Positions 18,799-27,680 are shown, numbered from the stretch's first letter. The stretch is DNA of 64,000 bases from Bacteroidales bacterium (GCA_016928305.1 JAFGKY010000134.1:1-64000), one strand, 5' to 3'. Translations and numbers: made by a program. The notes: a model not told the origin generated them from the letters alone.

Positions 18799-20112
18799 TC
18801 AGACTTCTTTCTGCCTGCTTATGATGTGACGGATCGGATTTATGATCCGGTTCATTAATGTCATTTGCTGGGTAATAATTTCAGCATTGCCCTGCATTTC
18901 CTGCCGGAACGTCAGCATTTTTCCATACGTTGTTTGCAGGGAATCCCTGAGATTGACCTGCACCAGGTAAGCCGATTCATTGGGAGCAGCTGCAATGGAT
19001 TGCACATATCCGTTTAACATGCCGAATTCAAGATAGGGATAATGGTCCAGCTTTATTACCACACGCTGCCCCTCCTTCACTTTTCCGGCTCCTTCCATGG
19101 GTAACCTGACCTTCCCGATGATCTCACCCTGATCGAAAGGAATAACGGTCATGATCAGTTCGGCTTCAGTTACCGGCTGATTCTCATTCCATACTTTCGA
19201 GAAACTTACTTTACCGGCGACCGGGGCTTTTAATACATACTTGTTCTCCCAGGTAGCTATGGAAGATACCAGGTTCAACAAAGATTCCTGGATGCTGCGT
19301 TCCTTTTCGTACTGTATTTCTTTTATCTCCGATTCGAGTGTTACAATTTCCTGTTGCACGCGTGTCTCCTGTAATCTGTTGTTGGCAAGGGCTACTTTTG
19401 CTTCTCCGTATTCGAATTCTTTTGCAAGCAATAACGATTCTGATTTTTCAAGGTCGGCATCTGAAATAGTGCCGGATGCGTGAAGGCTCGAGTTCCTTTC
19501 ATGTTGTTTCCGCACAAGTCCGGATTCTTTTTTCAGAATACTGCATTGCCGGGCAAGTTCGTCATTCAATTCACCGTACCGGTTAAGTTCCTGTTGCAGA
19601 GCCGCCATTCGTTGCTTTTGAGGATTATCGGTCTGGTAATAACTGTAATCTGAAAGATTGCTGAGATAGGCTGAAAGCAATGGCTGTATCTCACCCAGTT
19701 GAAATTTATTGTTGAATAGTTTTTGTCTGTCATCCGTTTCATCATTTGCGGCGTTTGACAGGATGCTGTCGGTCCATTGCTTTACCTTCATGACATCGTC
19801 ATAGTCTGCCGGGTTATTTATAATGACCAGTATATCTCCGGAATTTACCGATTCGTTATCGGCAACCAGTATTTTTTGTATGTTGCCGGTAGAACGTGCC
19901 ATGAGGTTTGCCGGTGGATGCTCAGTGGTAATTACTATGGCTGATTTTACCGAATCGGGGTATCGAAATATTGACGCAAACAACAAAAGAATCAGTATAA
20001 ATGCAAAAATGACCGTTGTCCCCCAAATGGTAAGCCAGCCTGGCGTCCGGCCGATAATCTCCTGAACCGGTGCATTCCTTATTTGAATGTTATGATCTGT
20101 GGCGTTATCCAT
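18799..20112 (-). CDS. HlyD-family periplasmic adaptor of an ABC exporter
   Basis: The 437-residue protein has one N-terminal membrane helix (about residues 28-50), a lipoyl-like half motif (ARSTGNIQKILVADNESVNSGD, described here by position 68-89), a long alpha-helical coiled coil (about 170-285), the second lipoyl half (VLKAPVAGKVSF, about 293-304) and a beta-barrel domain. This is the architecture of membrane-fusion proteins that join an inner-membrane ABC exporter to an outer-membrane channel. The exporter gene lies directly upstream on the same strand, about 200 bp away, with an octamer repeat between them. No TolC-type gene is in the window. Substrate unknown. Confidence 0.88.
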   Translation of the reverse strand: MDNATDHNIQIRNAPVQEIIGRTPGWLTIWGTTVIFAFILILLLFASIFRYPDSVKSAIVITTEHPPANLMARSTGNIQKILVADNESVNSGDILVIINNPADYDDVMKVKQWTDSILSNAANDETDDRQKLFNNKFQLGEIQPLLSAYLSNLSDYSYYQTDNPQKQRMAALQQELNRYGELNDELARQCSILKKESGLVRKQHERNSSLHASGTISDADLEKSESLLLAKEFEYGEAKVALANNRLQETRVQQEIVTLESEIKEIQYEKERSIQESLLNLVSSIATWENKYVLKAPVAGKVSFSKVWNENQPVTEAELIMTVIPFDQGEIIGKVRLPMEGAGKVKEGQRVVIKLDHYPYLEFGMLNGYVQSIAAAPNESAYLVQVNLRDSLQTTYGKMLTFRQEMQGNAEIITQQMTLMNRIINPIRHIISRQKEV

Positions 20113-20151
20113 TGCTTATCCTTAATTATTCATTTCATAAAGCTAACCTGC

Positions 20152-20310
20152 ATCAACCAATCAACCAATCAACCAATATTATAGTAACAAGTGACAAGTG
20201 ACGAGTGACAAGTTAATTCAATCACCCAATCACCCAATCACCAAATCACCAAATCATCAAATCATCAAATCACCCAATCACCCAATCACCCAATCACCCA
20301 ATCACCAAAT
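20152..20310. repeat. Octanucleotide tandem array CACCCAAT with short heptamer segment
   Basis: Eleven uninterrupted 8-base units (CACCCAAT, CACCAAAT or CATCAAAT) run from 20223 to 20310, ending just before the exporter stop codon. A smaller CAACCAAT array lies at about 20154-20177, and three 7-base units GTGACAA/GTGACGA/GTGACAA lie at about 20191-20211. The whole spacer between exporter and adaptor genes is therefore repeat-derived. Confidence 0.85.
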
Positions 20311-20312
20311 AA

Positions 20313-22526
20313 TCACACTCCCAGTTCCAGCTGGTTTTTAACCAGCTTAAAATAACTGCCTTTTTTTGCGGTCAGTTCTTCATGTGTGCCGAGCTCAACC
20401 AGCTTCCCGTTTTCAAGGACAACAATCTGATCGGCATTTTTCACTGTACTGAGGCGATGGGCTACTATCACCACAGTTTTGTCCTTAAAAACAGCTTCCA
20501 GGTTTTGCATAATGATAAGTTCATTGTTGGCATCCAGCGCATTGGTAGCTTCATCAAAGAAAAGAAATGCCGGATTCTTGTATATTGCCCTTGCTATCAG
20601 AATACGTTGTTTTTGTCCCTGGCTGAGGCCATGTCCTTCGTTTCCGATTTTTGTGTTATACGACAGGGGAAGTACTTCCACAAATTCGCGTATATTAGCC
20701 ACATCGGCTGCAAGCACTAACTTCTGCACATCCACAGGATCTTCAGCCATGACAATATTACGGGCGATTGTATCGGAGAATATGTAACCATCCTGCATCA
20801 CAACCCCGCAATTCTGTCGCCAGTAACGCGAGTCAATGCTGGCCAGGAATGTGTCACCTATCTTAACTGAACCTAGGGTGGGCGGATAAAATCCCAACAG
20901 AATTTTAATGAGTGTTGTTTTGCCACTTCCGCTGGTGCCTACAATGGCTGTTATTTTTTTCTCTGGTATGATGAAGCTGATAGTGTTAAGGGCATAATCG
21001 GAATGGGGCCCTTCATACTGAAAATATAGTTCATGCACATGAATATCGTGCCCTGACGGAAGTGATAACAATTTTGCAGCTCCTGCAGGTTCTTCGTCTT
21101 TTTTAAGATGGATCTCCCCGAGTCTTTCCAGGCTGATCTTGGCATCCTGTGCGTTATGAATAAACAGGGTAAGCTGTTCAAGGGGACTGTTGAGCTGTCC
21201 GATTATATACTGGATACCCAGCATCATACCAAGGGATATATTGCCATTCAATACGGCATAGGCAGCCAATACAGTAATGATGATATTCTTCAGCTCATTA
21301 ATAAGCATGGCTCCGGCCTGTTGATACTGTGACAGGGCCAGACCACTGATGTTGATCCTGAAGATGCGCGCCTGAATATTTTCCCATTCCCAACGTTTCT
21401 GTTTTTCACAATTGTTCAGCTTTATTTCCTGCATGGCTGTGATAAGCTGAATGATGTTGCTCTGGTTGGATGAAAGCTGGGCGAACATTTTGTGGTTAAG
21501 GTTTCGCCTGCGGTTGAGAAATATCGTTACCCAACCGATATACAATGCACTTCCGGCTATAAAAACCAGAAAGATCACCGGGTTATAAAACAACAACACA
21601 AGTCCGAATACCAACAGGTTAAAGGCAGAAAAAACAACGGACAGGGAAGAGGTTGTGAGGAAATGTTCAATGCGTTGATGGTCCTGAATGCGCTGAATAA
21701 GATCACCGGTTAATTTAGTATCAAAGTATGCCAACGGCAATTTCATGAGTTTGGCCAGGAAATCAGAAATCAGTGATACGTTAATACGCGCGCTCAGGTG
21801 CAGCAATATCCAGCTGCGGATGAATTCCACCGAGCTTCGGCTTATCAGCAACACAAGCTGGGCCAAAAGCACCAGGAAGATAAAGCTTCGCTCCTGCTGG
21901 TTGATACCGATGTCAACCAAAGCCTGAGTAAGAAAAGGAAATATCAGCTGGATCAGGCTTCCGAGTATAAGTCCCAGAACCAGCTGAATCACAAATTTCC
22001 GATACGGTTTCAGGTATGAGAGCAGATAACCGAATCCGGATTTATTAACCGGTTCGTCTTCGGTAGCGTAGAAATCAGGTCCGGGTTCGAGCAACAGGCA
22101 GAGTCCCTTTTCAACATTCGCGTCCTGTGTGCTGGCCCAATGCTCAAGAAACTCTTTATGGGTATATTGGATTAATCCGTGAGCCGGATCGGCCACACGG
22201 ATCATATAATCTTTTTTTCCGTCTTTCCGGCGCTGGACGATTTTATATACGACGATGAAATGATCCTGCCTCCAGTGGACAATGCAGGGCAACGGTATTT
22301 CATGTGCCAGCTGATGAAAATCGATTTTAACGCCAAGGGTTTTAAATCCCGTGGATTCAGCAGCCTCACTTATGCCAAGCATACTTACCCCCTCACGGGT
22401 AAGGTAGCTGCGGTCCCGCATGGTCTGAAGCGAATAGCTCTTTCCGTAGAATTTTGCAATCATCCTCAGGCATGCCGGACCACAATCCTTGGCATCATAT
22501 TGCTGGTAAAAGGGGAAACGGGGCAT
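20313..22526 (-). CDS. Peptidase-domain (C39) ABC exporter
   Basis: The 737-residue protein combines an N-terminal C39 cysteine peptidase, a six-helix membrane domain (about 160-450) and a C-terminal ATPase. The peptidase Cys is in DCGPACL (Cys15), with the catalytic His in DHFIVVY and the Asp in VADPAHG. The ATPase shows Walker A GTSGSGKTT, signature LSQGQKQR and Walker B FLFFDEAT. Such exporters cut a double-glycine leader from a small peptide while secreting it, with an HlyD adaptor. I moved the start from the GTG at 22541 to the ATG at 22524-22526, giving MPRFPFYQQYDAKDCG, which matches the family N-terminus. I found no leader-peptide gene nearby, so the cargo is unknown. Confidence 0.92.
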   Translation of the reverse strand: MPRFPFYQQYDAKDCGPACLRMIAKFYGKSYSLQTMRDRSYLTREGVSMLGISEAAESTGFKTLGVKIDFHQLAHEIPLPCIVHWRQDHFIVVYKIVQRRKDGKKDYMIRVADPAHGLIQYTHKEFLEHWASTQDANVEKGLCLLLEPGPDFYATEDEPVNKSGFGYLLSYLKPYRKFVIQLVLGLILGSLIQLIFPFLTQALVDIGINQQERSFIFLVLLAQLVLLISRSSVEFIRSWILLHLSARINVSLISDFLAKLMKLPLAYFDTKLTGDLIQRIQDHQRIEHFLTTSSLSVVFSAFNLLVFGLVLLFYNPVIFLVFIAGSALYIGWVTIFLNRRRNLNHKMFAQLSSNQSNIIQLITAMQEIKLNNCEKQKRWEWENIQARIFRINISGLALSQYQQAGAMLINELKNIIITVLAAYAVLNGNISLGMMLGIQYIIGQLNSPLEQLTLFIHNAQDAKISLERLGEIHLKKDEEPAGAAKLLSLPSGHDIHVHELYFQYEGPHSDYALNTISFIIPEKKITAIVGTSGSGKTTLIKILLGFYPPTLGSVKIGDTFLASIDSRYWRQNCGVVMQDGYIFSDTIARNIVMAEDPVDVQKLVLAADVANIREFVEVLPLSYNTKIGNEGHGLSQGQKQRILIARAIYKNPAFLFFDEATNALDANNELIIMQNLEAVFKDKTVVIVAHRLSTVKNADQIVVLENGKLVELGTHEELTAKKGSYFKLVKNQLELGV

Positions 22527-22591
22527 ACATAACGATTTCACTGCACAAGTTAAGGTAAAAATTTATGGTATGCAATATGAAAAGCGGAACA

Positions 22592-22717
22592 GTGAACAGT
22601 GAACGGTGAACGGTGAACGGTGAACAGTGAACAGTGAACAGTGAACAGTGAACAGTGAACAGTGAACGGTGAACGGTGAACGGTGAACAGTGAACAGTGA
22701 ACAGTGAACAGTGAACG
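22592..22717. repeat. Perfect heptanucleotide array (GTGAAC[A/G]) x18
   Basis: Eighteen consecutive 7-base units GTGAACA or GTGAACG occur without interruption. The last base follows the order A, GGG, AAAAAA, GGG, AAAA, G, which suggests duplication of multi-unit blocks. It lies about 65 bp upstream of the exporter start, between that gene and a lipoprotein gene read in the same direction. Confidence 0.95.
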
Positions 22718-22799
22718 GTATAATTTAATTGGCTACAGACTACAGCTCCACAGCACTTGCGCCAGATTATTCCGGCATAAGATACCGGTCACCGTTTCC

Positions 22800-23468
22800 C
22801 TAAAGTGTCGTCAATGAAAAGGTGGCATCGATCCTGACTGCCGTATCGCCAAGGATTTTAACCCGTTCAAAAACCATATCGGCAACGATACTGTCCCGGC
22901 TCAGGTTAAGGGGCACATTATACGCAACCGGAACCGTGTCCTGTTTAAGGTATTGATGAATGCCGTCAATGCCGTGCTGAATCTTCACCGGGGAGTCAAT
23001 GGCAGGTTCAATCACATACAACAGCTGGGTCAGGATGCTGTACCATCGCCTGACCTTGCTGGTATCCGTTCCGAACCGTGAGGTCTCGAACCGGAAGGTC
23101 AGGTTGTATGACTGACAACCCCAGTTGATGATCAGCAAACGGTCCCCGGTAGGCAATTCGATCTTCTCATAGCCCATCAGGTCGACCTGTTTGAATTCTG
23201 CACCGGGCAGGACGCTGGCATCAATAACCCGCTGCGGGATGCTGGTAAAGCAGTTGTTTTTTTTAACTTCATTTTTTGTTGTGATACCGGATCGTAACTT
23301 TTCATCGGTAACTTTCTTTTTGCCGGCTTCATGAGAAGGTTCTATTATCGTATAATGTTCTTTCGTATTTTCCTGATAAGACCTTTTACAGGCATTAAAA
23401 GAGATCGTGACGCAACAAAAAAGTGCCAGTACGCAAAATCCGGGTTTCATATTTTCTAACTGTGCCAT
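22800..23468 (-). CDS. Hypothetical lipoprotein
   Basis: I do not recognise the family. The 222-residue product has a short hydrophobic N-terminus followed by a lipobox-like FNAC (Cys26 or 27), so it is probably exported and lipidated. A linker rich in Lys and Glu follows, then a mixed alpha/beta domain from about residue 70. That domain includes LPTGDRLLIINWGC, and several Asp/Arg residues lie near the C-terminus. The start could also be the internal ATG at 23448-23450, which gives a more typical Lys-containing signal peptide. It is transcribed toward the exporter genes, but the perfect heptamer array lies between, so operon membership is uncertain. Confidence 0.6.
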   Translation of the reverse strand: MAQLENMKPGFCVLALFCCVTISFNACKRSYQENTKEHYTIIEPSHEAGKKKVTDEKLRSGITTKNEVKKNNCFTSIPQRVIDASVLPGAEFKQVDLMGYEKIELPTGDRLLIINWGCQSYNLTFRFETSRFGTDTSKVRRWYSILTQLLYVIEPAIDSPVKIQHGIDGIHQYLKQDTVPVAYNVPLNLSRDSIVADMVFERVKILGDTAVRIDATFSLTTL

Positions 23469-23490
23469 TTTTGTGAGATTGGACAGTCTT

Positions 23491-23498
23491 CAAATATA
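23491..23498 (-). promoter_or_regulatory. -7 box (TATATTTG on minus) for the lipoprotein gene
   Basis: The minus strand reads TATATTTG, a perfect TAnnTTTG match 22 nt before the ATG at 23468 and 40 nt before the alternative ATG at 23450. Confidence 0.5.
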
Positions 23499-23555
23499 AT
23501 AGATTTATTATGAATTTGTTCCGGAGAATTAACGATTTTTTTTTAAAAATAGTTT

Positions 23556-23563
23556 TAAATTTG
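23556..23563 (+). promoter_or_regulatory. -7 box (TAAATTTG) for the T9SS cargo pair
   Basis: TAAATTTG matches TAnnTTTG. It lies 68 nt before the chosen ATG at 23632 and 20 nt before an in-frame TTG at 23584. Confidence 0.45.
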
Positions 23564-23631
23564 TATTAAAAGTTATTATTCCGTTGCCCTATTCCTGTTT
23601 CAGGATTTTGTTATTTCTAATCGCACTGAAA

Positions 23632-24705
23632 ATGAAAAAGTTATTCTTAATCTTAGTGGCTTGTATACAGGCGTTTATCTTGTACTCCAATCCTGTTGCT
23701 ATACCATTGTCCAGTTTGCATGCCTTTTATTTTGGTGAGGATCAGCATTGGAAAATGGAGTTGGCTATCAATATCACACCCGACAGCATATTGATCAGTT
23801 CCTCATCGGGGCGTTCATTATACACAGGGCAAATGGTTGATATGGCCGTTATTACAAAAGACAGCCTGAGGTCTGTTGTGAGTATTAATCCAACAGGGGA
23901 CTCTGTTACGATAGTTACTTATTTTACTGCATGGGATCTTTCGCCTGATTCACTAACTGAAACCTTCGTGTTTGGCAATTACCGGAATGCAATGCTTCCA
24001 TGCCTTTTAAAAGGACAGTTTATTACGCGGATTTTGGAATCATATTACGAAAGCGATTATCATTGTGTCTGCGATTCCCTTGGAAACACAAAGGGAATCC
24101 TTCGGGGTAGCATATACGATAAAGAGAAAAATCTGATCACATCCGGTTCATTTAATTTAAGCCCTTTCCCTGTTTATGTGCACTGTGCAGAAGGAAGTTA
24201 CCAGACCGATGGTATCGACATTCAGGCAGATGGAACGTATTCAACTTCGTTGTATAATGTAAAATATGCAATTGGCACCATTCAGATATGTTACCTGGAG
24301 ATGGGTGGACTGGGATGCCAGATTTACCGGCCGGCTGGTACGCTGAAAATTGATTCCCTGGAATTCATCATGAGACCCGATACAACAATATCAAGGGATT
24401 TACACTTAAAGGATGACTTTGTCGGTTTGAAAAGAGAAATTCCGGGTTTAGCAACTGTCATGAACATATTTCCAAACCCTGTTATTCATTATGGTTTTCA
24501 TTATCAGGTAAGCATTCCGGTGAAATCAACGCAATGTTTTTTTGAATTGATCAATGCAAAAGGACAGGTAATTTGGCACACTTCAATTGATAACAATACG
24601 GGCGATATCATCCTGCCTTCTGATATTCCGGGCGGACTGTATTATTTGCATCTGAGATCAAAAGCAAGAACGTTTTGTTCATCTCAGTTGGCAATAAAAA
24701 GGTAA
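23632..24705 (+). CDS. Secreted protein with T9SS type A C-terminal sorting domain
   Basis: The 357-residue product has a signal peptide (about residues 1-19, MKKLFLILVACIQAF...). The middle is a beta-rich region without a recognised enzyme motif, and the C-terminus is a typical T9SS sorting domain. The sorting domain starts at NIFPNP (about residue 281), continues with ELINAKGQVIW (about 305-315) and GGLYYLHL (about 336-343), and ends in a basic tail. The middle contains five or more Cys residues, possibly disulfide-bonded. I chose the ATG at 23632 because it starts a normal signal peptide; an in-frame TTG at 23584 would add 16 residues. It overlaps the next gene by one base, so the two are probably translated together. 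Confidence 0.8.
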   Translation: MKKLFLILVACIQAFILYSNPVAIPLSSLHAFYFGEDQHWKMELAINITPDSILISSSSGRSLYTGQMVDMAVITKDSLRSVVSINPTGDSVTIVTYFTAWDLSPDSLTETFVFGNYRNAMLPCLLKGQFITRILESYYESDYHCVCDSLGNTKGILRGSIYDKEKNLITSGSFNLSPFPVYVHCAEGSYQTDGIDIQADGTYSTSLYNVKYAIGTIQICYLEMGGLGCQIYRPAGTLKIDSLEFIMRPDTTISRDLHLKDDFVGLKREIPGLATVMNIFPNPVIHYGFHYQVSIPVKSTQCFFELINAKGQVIWHTSIDNNTGDIILPSDIPGGLYYLHLRSKARTFCSSQLAIKR

Positions 24706-25265
24706 TGAGAAAGTTTTTTTTCGCCTGTTTACTGATCTTCGCATTTGTTTTTGCTGATGCCCAGCAATCCCTGTCGTTTTATTCAGAATATATCGATTTT
24801 TCGATTGATGGTAAGTATTTTTCAGTGAACGGAATATACCGGTTCTGTAACAATTCCGGTAAACCGGTTAATAATACTATTCTGTTTCCGTTTGCTGTCG
24901 GCGTTTCATTCATCGATAGTATAAGCATAAAAAACCTGGAGAATTTTAAAAAAATAACTTACAGGAAAAGGGAACGCGATCTGGTTTTTCCGTTATCGGT
25001 GACACCTTATGATTCGGTTGATATAAATGTCTTTTACCGCCAACCGGTAAGTCGTGTTAATTCCTATGTTCTCCGTACAACACAATCCTGGGGAACTCCG
25101 TTAAGGAAAGCTGCTTATACGCTAACCACGGATAAGGATCAAAGGATTCTCTCTTTCTCCATCGAACCCGATTCATCTGCATTCAATTCAGAAAACAGGA
25201 TTTATTACTGGAATAAAGTTGATTTCAATCCCCGGACGGATTTTGAGATTGTGATTGACCGGTGA
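24705..25265 (+). CDS. Small secreted hypothetical protein
   Basis: The 186-residue product has a clear signal peptide (about 1-19, ending FADAQQ). A beta-sandwich-like body with alternating hydrophobic residues follows, without recognised motif. The ATG at 24705 overlaps the stop of the preceding T9SS cargo gene (TAATG), which supports translational coupling and rules out the upstream TTG at 24675. The product has no sorting domain and no lipobox, so it is predicted to be periplasmic. Function unknown; it may assist or bind the protein encoded upstream. Confidence 0.65.
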   Translation: MRKFFFACLLIFAFVFADAQQSLSFYSEYIDFSIDGKYFSVNGIYRFCNNSGKPVNNTILFPFAVGVSFIDSISIKNLENFKKITYRKRERDLVFPLSVTPYDSVDINVFYRQPVSRVNSYVLRTTQSWGTPLRKAAYTLTTDKDQRILSFSIEPDSSAFNSENRIYYWNKVDFNPRTDFEIVIDR

Positions 25266-25303
25266 TGTATTACCTTTGAATTTTACACTTCATTCAAACA
25301 ACT

Positions 25304-25720
25304 ATGAAATCCTATCGCAAAGAACTCTGGTTCGAAACCCCCACACGCAGGGCTTTTATAAATATTACCAGGGAGGTGGCAAAATGCCTTGCCGAAAGTG
25401 GTATTAAGGAAGGCCTGGTACTCGTTAACGCGATGCATATTACAGCAAGTGTTTTTATCAATGATGACGAATCGGGTTTGCACCATGATTTCGAGGTATG
25501 GCTGGAAAAGCTGGCCCCTGAAAAACCATATTCACAATACCGTCACAACGGATTCGAGGATAATGCCGATGCCCATATTAAACGCACCCTGATGGGCAGG
25601 GAAGTCGTCGTGGCTATTACGGAGGGCAAACTTGACTTCGGCCCCTGGGAGCAGATCTTTTATGGTGAAATGGACGGGAAAAGAAGAAAGCGGGTATTGG
25701 TGAAGATCATTGGGGAATAA
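25304..25720 (+). CDS. yjbQ: YjbQ-family protein (UPF0047, secondary thiamine-phosphate synthase type)
   Basis: The 138-residue protein matches the small YjbQ/UPF0047 family along its whole length. Visible hallmarks are [10 protein letters not shown] (about residues 46-55), the acidic-His segment HHDFE.W (about 60-66), the YRHN.....NADAHIKR stretch (about 79-93) and the C-terminal [13 protein letters not shown]. Some members complement thiamine-phosphate synthase mutants, but the true physiological reaction is unsettled. The gene stands alone, 38 bp after the small secreted protein and convergent with the mutase gene across a double palindrome. The family assignment is strong, the function uncertain. 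Confidence 0.9.
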   Translation: MKSYRKELWFETPTRRAFINITREVAKCLAESGIKEGLVLVNAMHITASVFINDDESGLHHDFEVWLEKLAPEKPYSQYRHNGFEDNADAHIKRTLMGREVVVAITEGKLDFGPWEQIFYGEMDGKRRKRVLVKIIGE

Positions 25721-25726
25721 ATGAAT

Positions 25727-25802
25727 CCCCTGACTGAAGTCAGGGGCAACAGAAGCAGGAAAATGTTAAGTGTTTATCTATTGCCCCTGGCTTTGCCAGG
25801 GG
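25727..25802. repeat. Paired GC-rich palindromes, possible bidirectional terminator
   Basis: CCCCTGACT/AGTCAGGGG (25727-25746) and CCCCTGGC/GCCAGGGG (25784-25802) are two hairpins. The GGGGCAA after the first and the TTGCCCC of the second are themselves inverted. The doublet lies between the convergent yjbQ and mutase genes. It resembles paired REP elements and could end transcription from both sides. Confidence 0.7.
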
Positions 25803-25817
25803 AAGAAAATATTTCCT

Positions 25818-27563
25818 TTATTTAATTTTCAAATCTTCAATAATTTGCTCTATCTTTTCATCCAGCAGCTTATTCACCTTTTCATATTCACGTATGTCAT
25901 TCAGCTTTTCCTTCACGCCGAAATAAAACTTAATTTTTGGCTCCGTACCGGACGGCCGGATAGAGATCTTCGAACCGTCTTCGGTAATTAACTGAAGAAC
26001 ATCGGATTTCGGGATTTTGATGCCTTTGTTTTTTTCATTTACTTTTCTGAGGGATGCATCACTTAAGTAGTCAATAACTTCTGTTACCTTTGTTTTATTA
26101 ATCGTTACAGGAGGATTTGCACGGAAATCCCTCATCATCTGCTGAATTTCCTCCTGTCCTGTCTTTCCTTTCCTTACGAGTGAAATGAGTTTTTCTTTGT
26201 AAAATCCGAATTCCTTATAAATTTCAAGCAAAAGCGTGAACATCGATTTTCCCTGGTCCCTTGCCCACGCAGCGGTTTCGGCAATGAGGGCACACGACAT
26301 AACGGCGTCTTTATCGCGTACAAATTCACCGGCCAGGTATCCGTAGCTTTCTTCGCCTCCGCCGATGAATGTTTTCTTTCCTTCAAAATGTTTGATTATA
26401 TCCGCTATGTATTTAAAACCCGTCAGCACATCAAAATAGCCCACCCGGAAATGCGTAGCGAGTGCCGCCAGCAATTCAGTGGTAACAATGGTCTTTACGA
26501 TGTATTCCTTTCCCGTAAGTTTATTTTTTTCTGCCCATTTTGTCAACAGGTAATAGATCAACAGGGAGGCTGTCTGGTTTCCATTCAGTATTACAAAACT
26601 GCCCTTGTGATCACGCACAGCAACCCCTACACGGTCGGCATCCGGATCTGTGGCCATTACCAGGTCAGCATTGGCTTCCTCAGCTTTTTTTATGGCCATG
26701 GCAAGGGCGGCCTGCTCTTCGGGATTCGGTGAATGAACGGTGGGAAAATTACCGTCGGGTACATCCTGTTCCGGAACAGTGATGATATTTTTAAATCCGA
26801 ACTTCCGGAGTACCATGGGTACCAGCTTCACTCCTGTCCCGTGAATCGGCGTGTAGACAATTTTAAGTTCACCCTGTTGCATGATTATCTCCGGTGAAAG
26901 CGATAAGGTTGTGATCTGATCCGTGTATATTTCATCGATCTCTTTTCCGATGATCTCAATGTTTTCCGGACTGGCTTTGAAATTCACCTCGTCGATTGAT
27001 CTTATTTTTTGCACTTCTTCTATGATCCGTTTATCGTGTGGTGCTATGATCTGCCCCCCGTCATCCCAATAGGCTTTGTAACCGTTATATTCTTTCGGAT
27101 TGTGCGAGGCAGTAATCACAATCCCGCTCTGACAGCTGAAATATCGTATGGCAAACGATAATTCGGGTGTGGGACGGAGTGCATCAAACAGGTAAACTTT
27201 AAATCCGTTGGCTGAAAAGATGTTGACGGCAGTTTCGGCAAACAACCGGCTGTTATTTCTCGAATCGTGTGCTACCGCGACTTTGATCTGCGAAATCCCA
27301 TGAAATTCTTTTTTGAGGTAATTACTCAATCCCTGTGTTGCCATACCCACGGTATAGGTATTCATCCGGTTGGTGCCCACGCCCATGATACCGCGAAGTC
27401 CGCCCGTTCCAAACTCCAGATCACGGTAGAAACTCTCGATTAGCTCTTTTTCATTATTTTCAAGCAGTTCCCTGACCTGTCTTTTTGTTTCTGCATCATA
27501 ATTCCCGTTAAGCCATAACTGCGCTCTCTTTCTTATCTCCGTTAAATGGTTTCCTGTGTTCAT
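25818..27563 (-). CDS. Phospho-sugar mutase (phosphoglucomutase/phosphomannomutase)
   Basis: The 581-residue enzyme belongs to the alpha-D-phosphohexomutase superfamily. It moves phosphate between C1 and C6 of glucose or mannose and so feeds nucleotide-sugar synthesis. The four hallmark segments are present: the phosphoserine loop TASHNPKEYNG (about 148-158), the metal loop DPDADRVG (about 309-316), the sugar loop GGEESYG (about 400-406) and the phosphate-binding RPSGTEPKIKFY near the C-terminus (about 540). The length fits the PgcA-like subgroup common in Bacteroidota. It could supply glucose 1-phosphate to the rfbA and ugd products encoded downstream in this window, although it is not in that operon. 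Confidence 0.93.
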   Translation of the reverse strand: MNTGNHLTEIRKRAQLWLNGNYDAETKRQVRELLENNEKELIESFYRDLEFGTGGLRGIMGVGTNRMNTYTVGMATQGLSNYLKKEFHGISQIKVAVAHDSRNNSRLFAETAVNIFSANGFKVYLFDALRPTPELSFAIRYFSCQSGIVITASHNPKEYNGYKAYWDDGGQIIAPHDKRIIEEVQKIRSIDEVNFKASPENIEIIGKEIDEIYTDQITTLSLSPEIIMQQGELKIVYTPIHGTGVKLVPMVLRKFGFKNIITVPEQDVPDGNFPTVHSPNPEEQAALAMAIKKAEEANADLVMATDPDADRVGVAVRDHKGSFVILNGNQTASLLIYYLLTKWAEKNKLTGKEYIVKTIVTTELLAALATHFRVGYFDVLTGFKYIADIIKHFEGKKTFIGGGEESYGYLAGEFVRDKDAVMSCALIAETAAWARDQGKSMFTLLLEIYKEFGFYKEKLISLVRKGKTGQEEIQQMMRDFRANPPVTINKTKVTEVIDYLSDASLRKVNEKNKGIKIPKSDVLQLITEDGSKISIRPSGTEPKIKFYFGVKEKLNDIREYEKVNKLLDEKIEQIIEDLKIK

Positions 27564-27607
27564 AAGCCATAAAGGATTGTGTTAATTTGATCTATTCGTA
27601 TGGAATG

Positions 27608-27615
27608 CAAAATTA
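27608..27615 (-). promoter_or_regulatory. -7 box (TAATTTTG on minus) for the mutase gene
   Basis: The minus strand reads TAATTTTG, matching TAnnTTTG, 44 nt upstream of the mutase ATG. Confidence 0.5.
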
Positions 27616-27672
27616 GGAAATAATTCCCTTGAAAAATTCGGGGCCGATAAGAACTTATTTGTAAAAGAAAAC

Positions 27673-27680
27673 TAACTTTG
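27673..27680 (+). promoter_or_regulatory. -7 box (TAACTTTG) for the small membrane protein gene
   Basis: TAACTTTG matches TAnnTTTG and lies 45 nt upstream of the ATG at 27726, mirroring the divergent mutase promoter. Confidence 0.5.

Noticed and set aside
22592-22717. CRISPR array
   Set aside because: Units are seven bases with no spacers between them, and no cas gene is present.
22542-22799. Leader-peptide gene for the C39 exporter
   Set aside because: The spacer is almost wholly heptamer repeat, and I found no short frame with a double-glycine leader.
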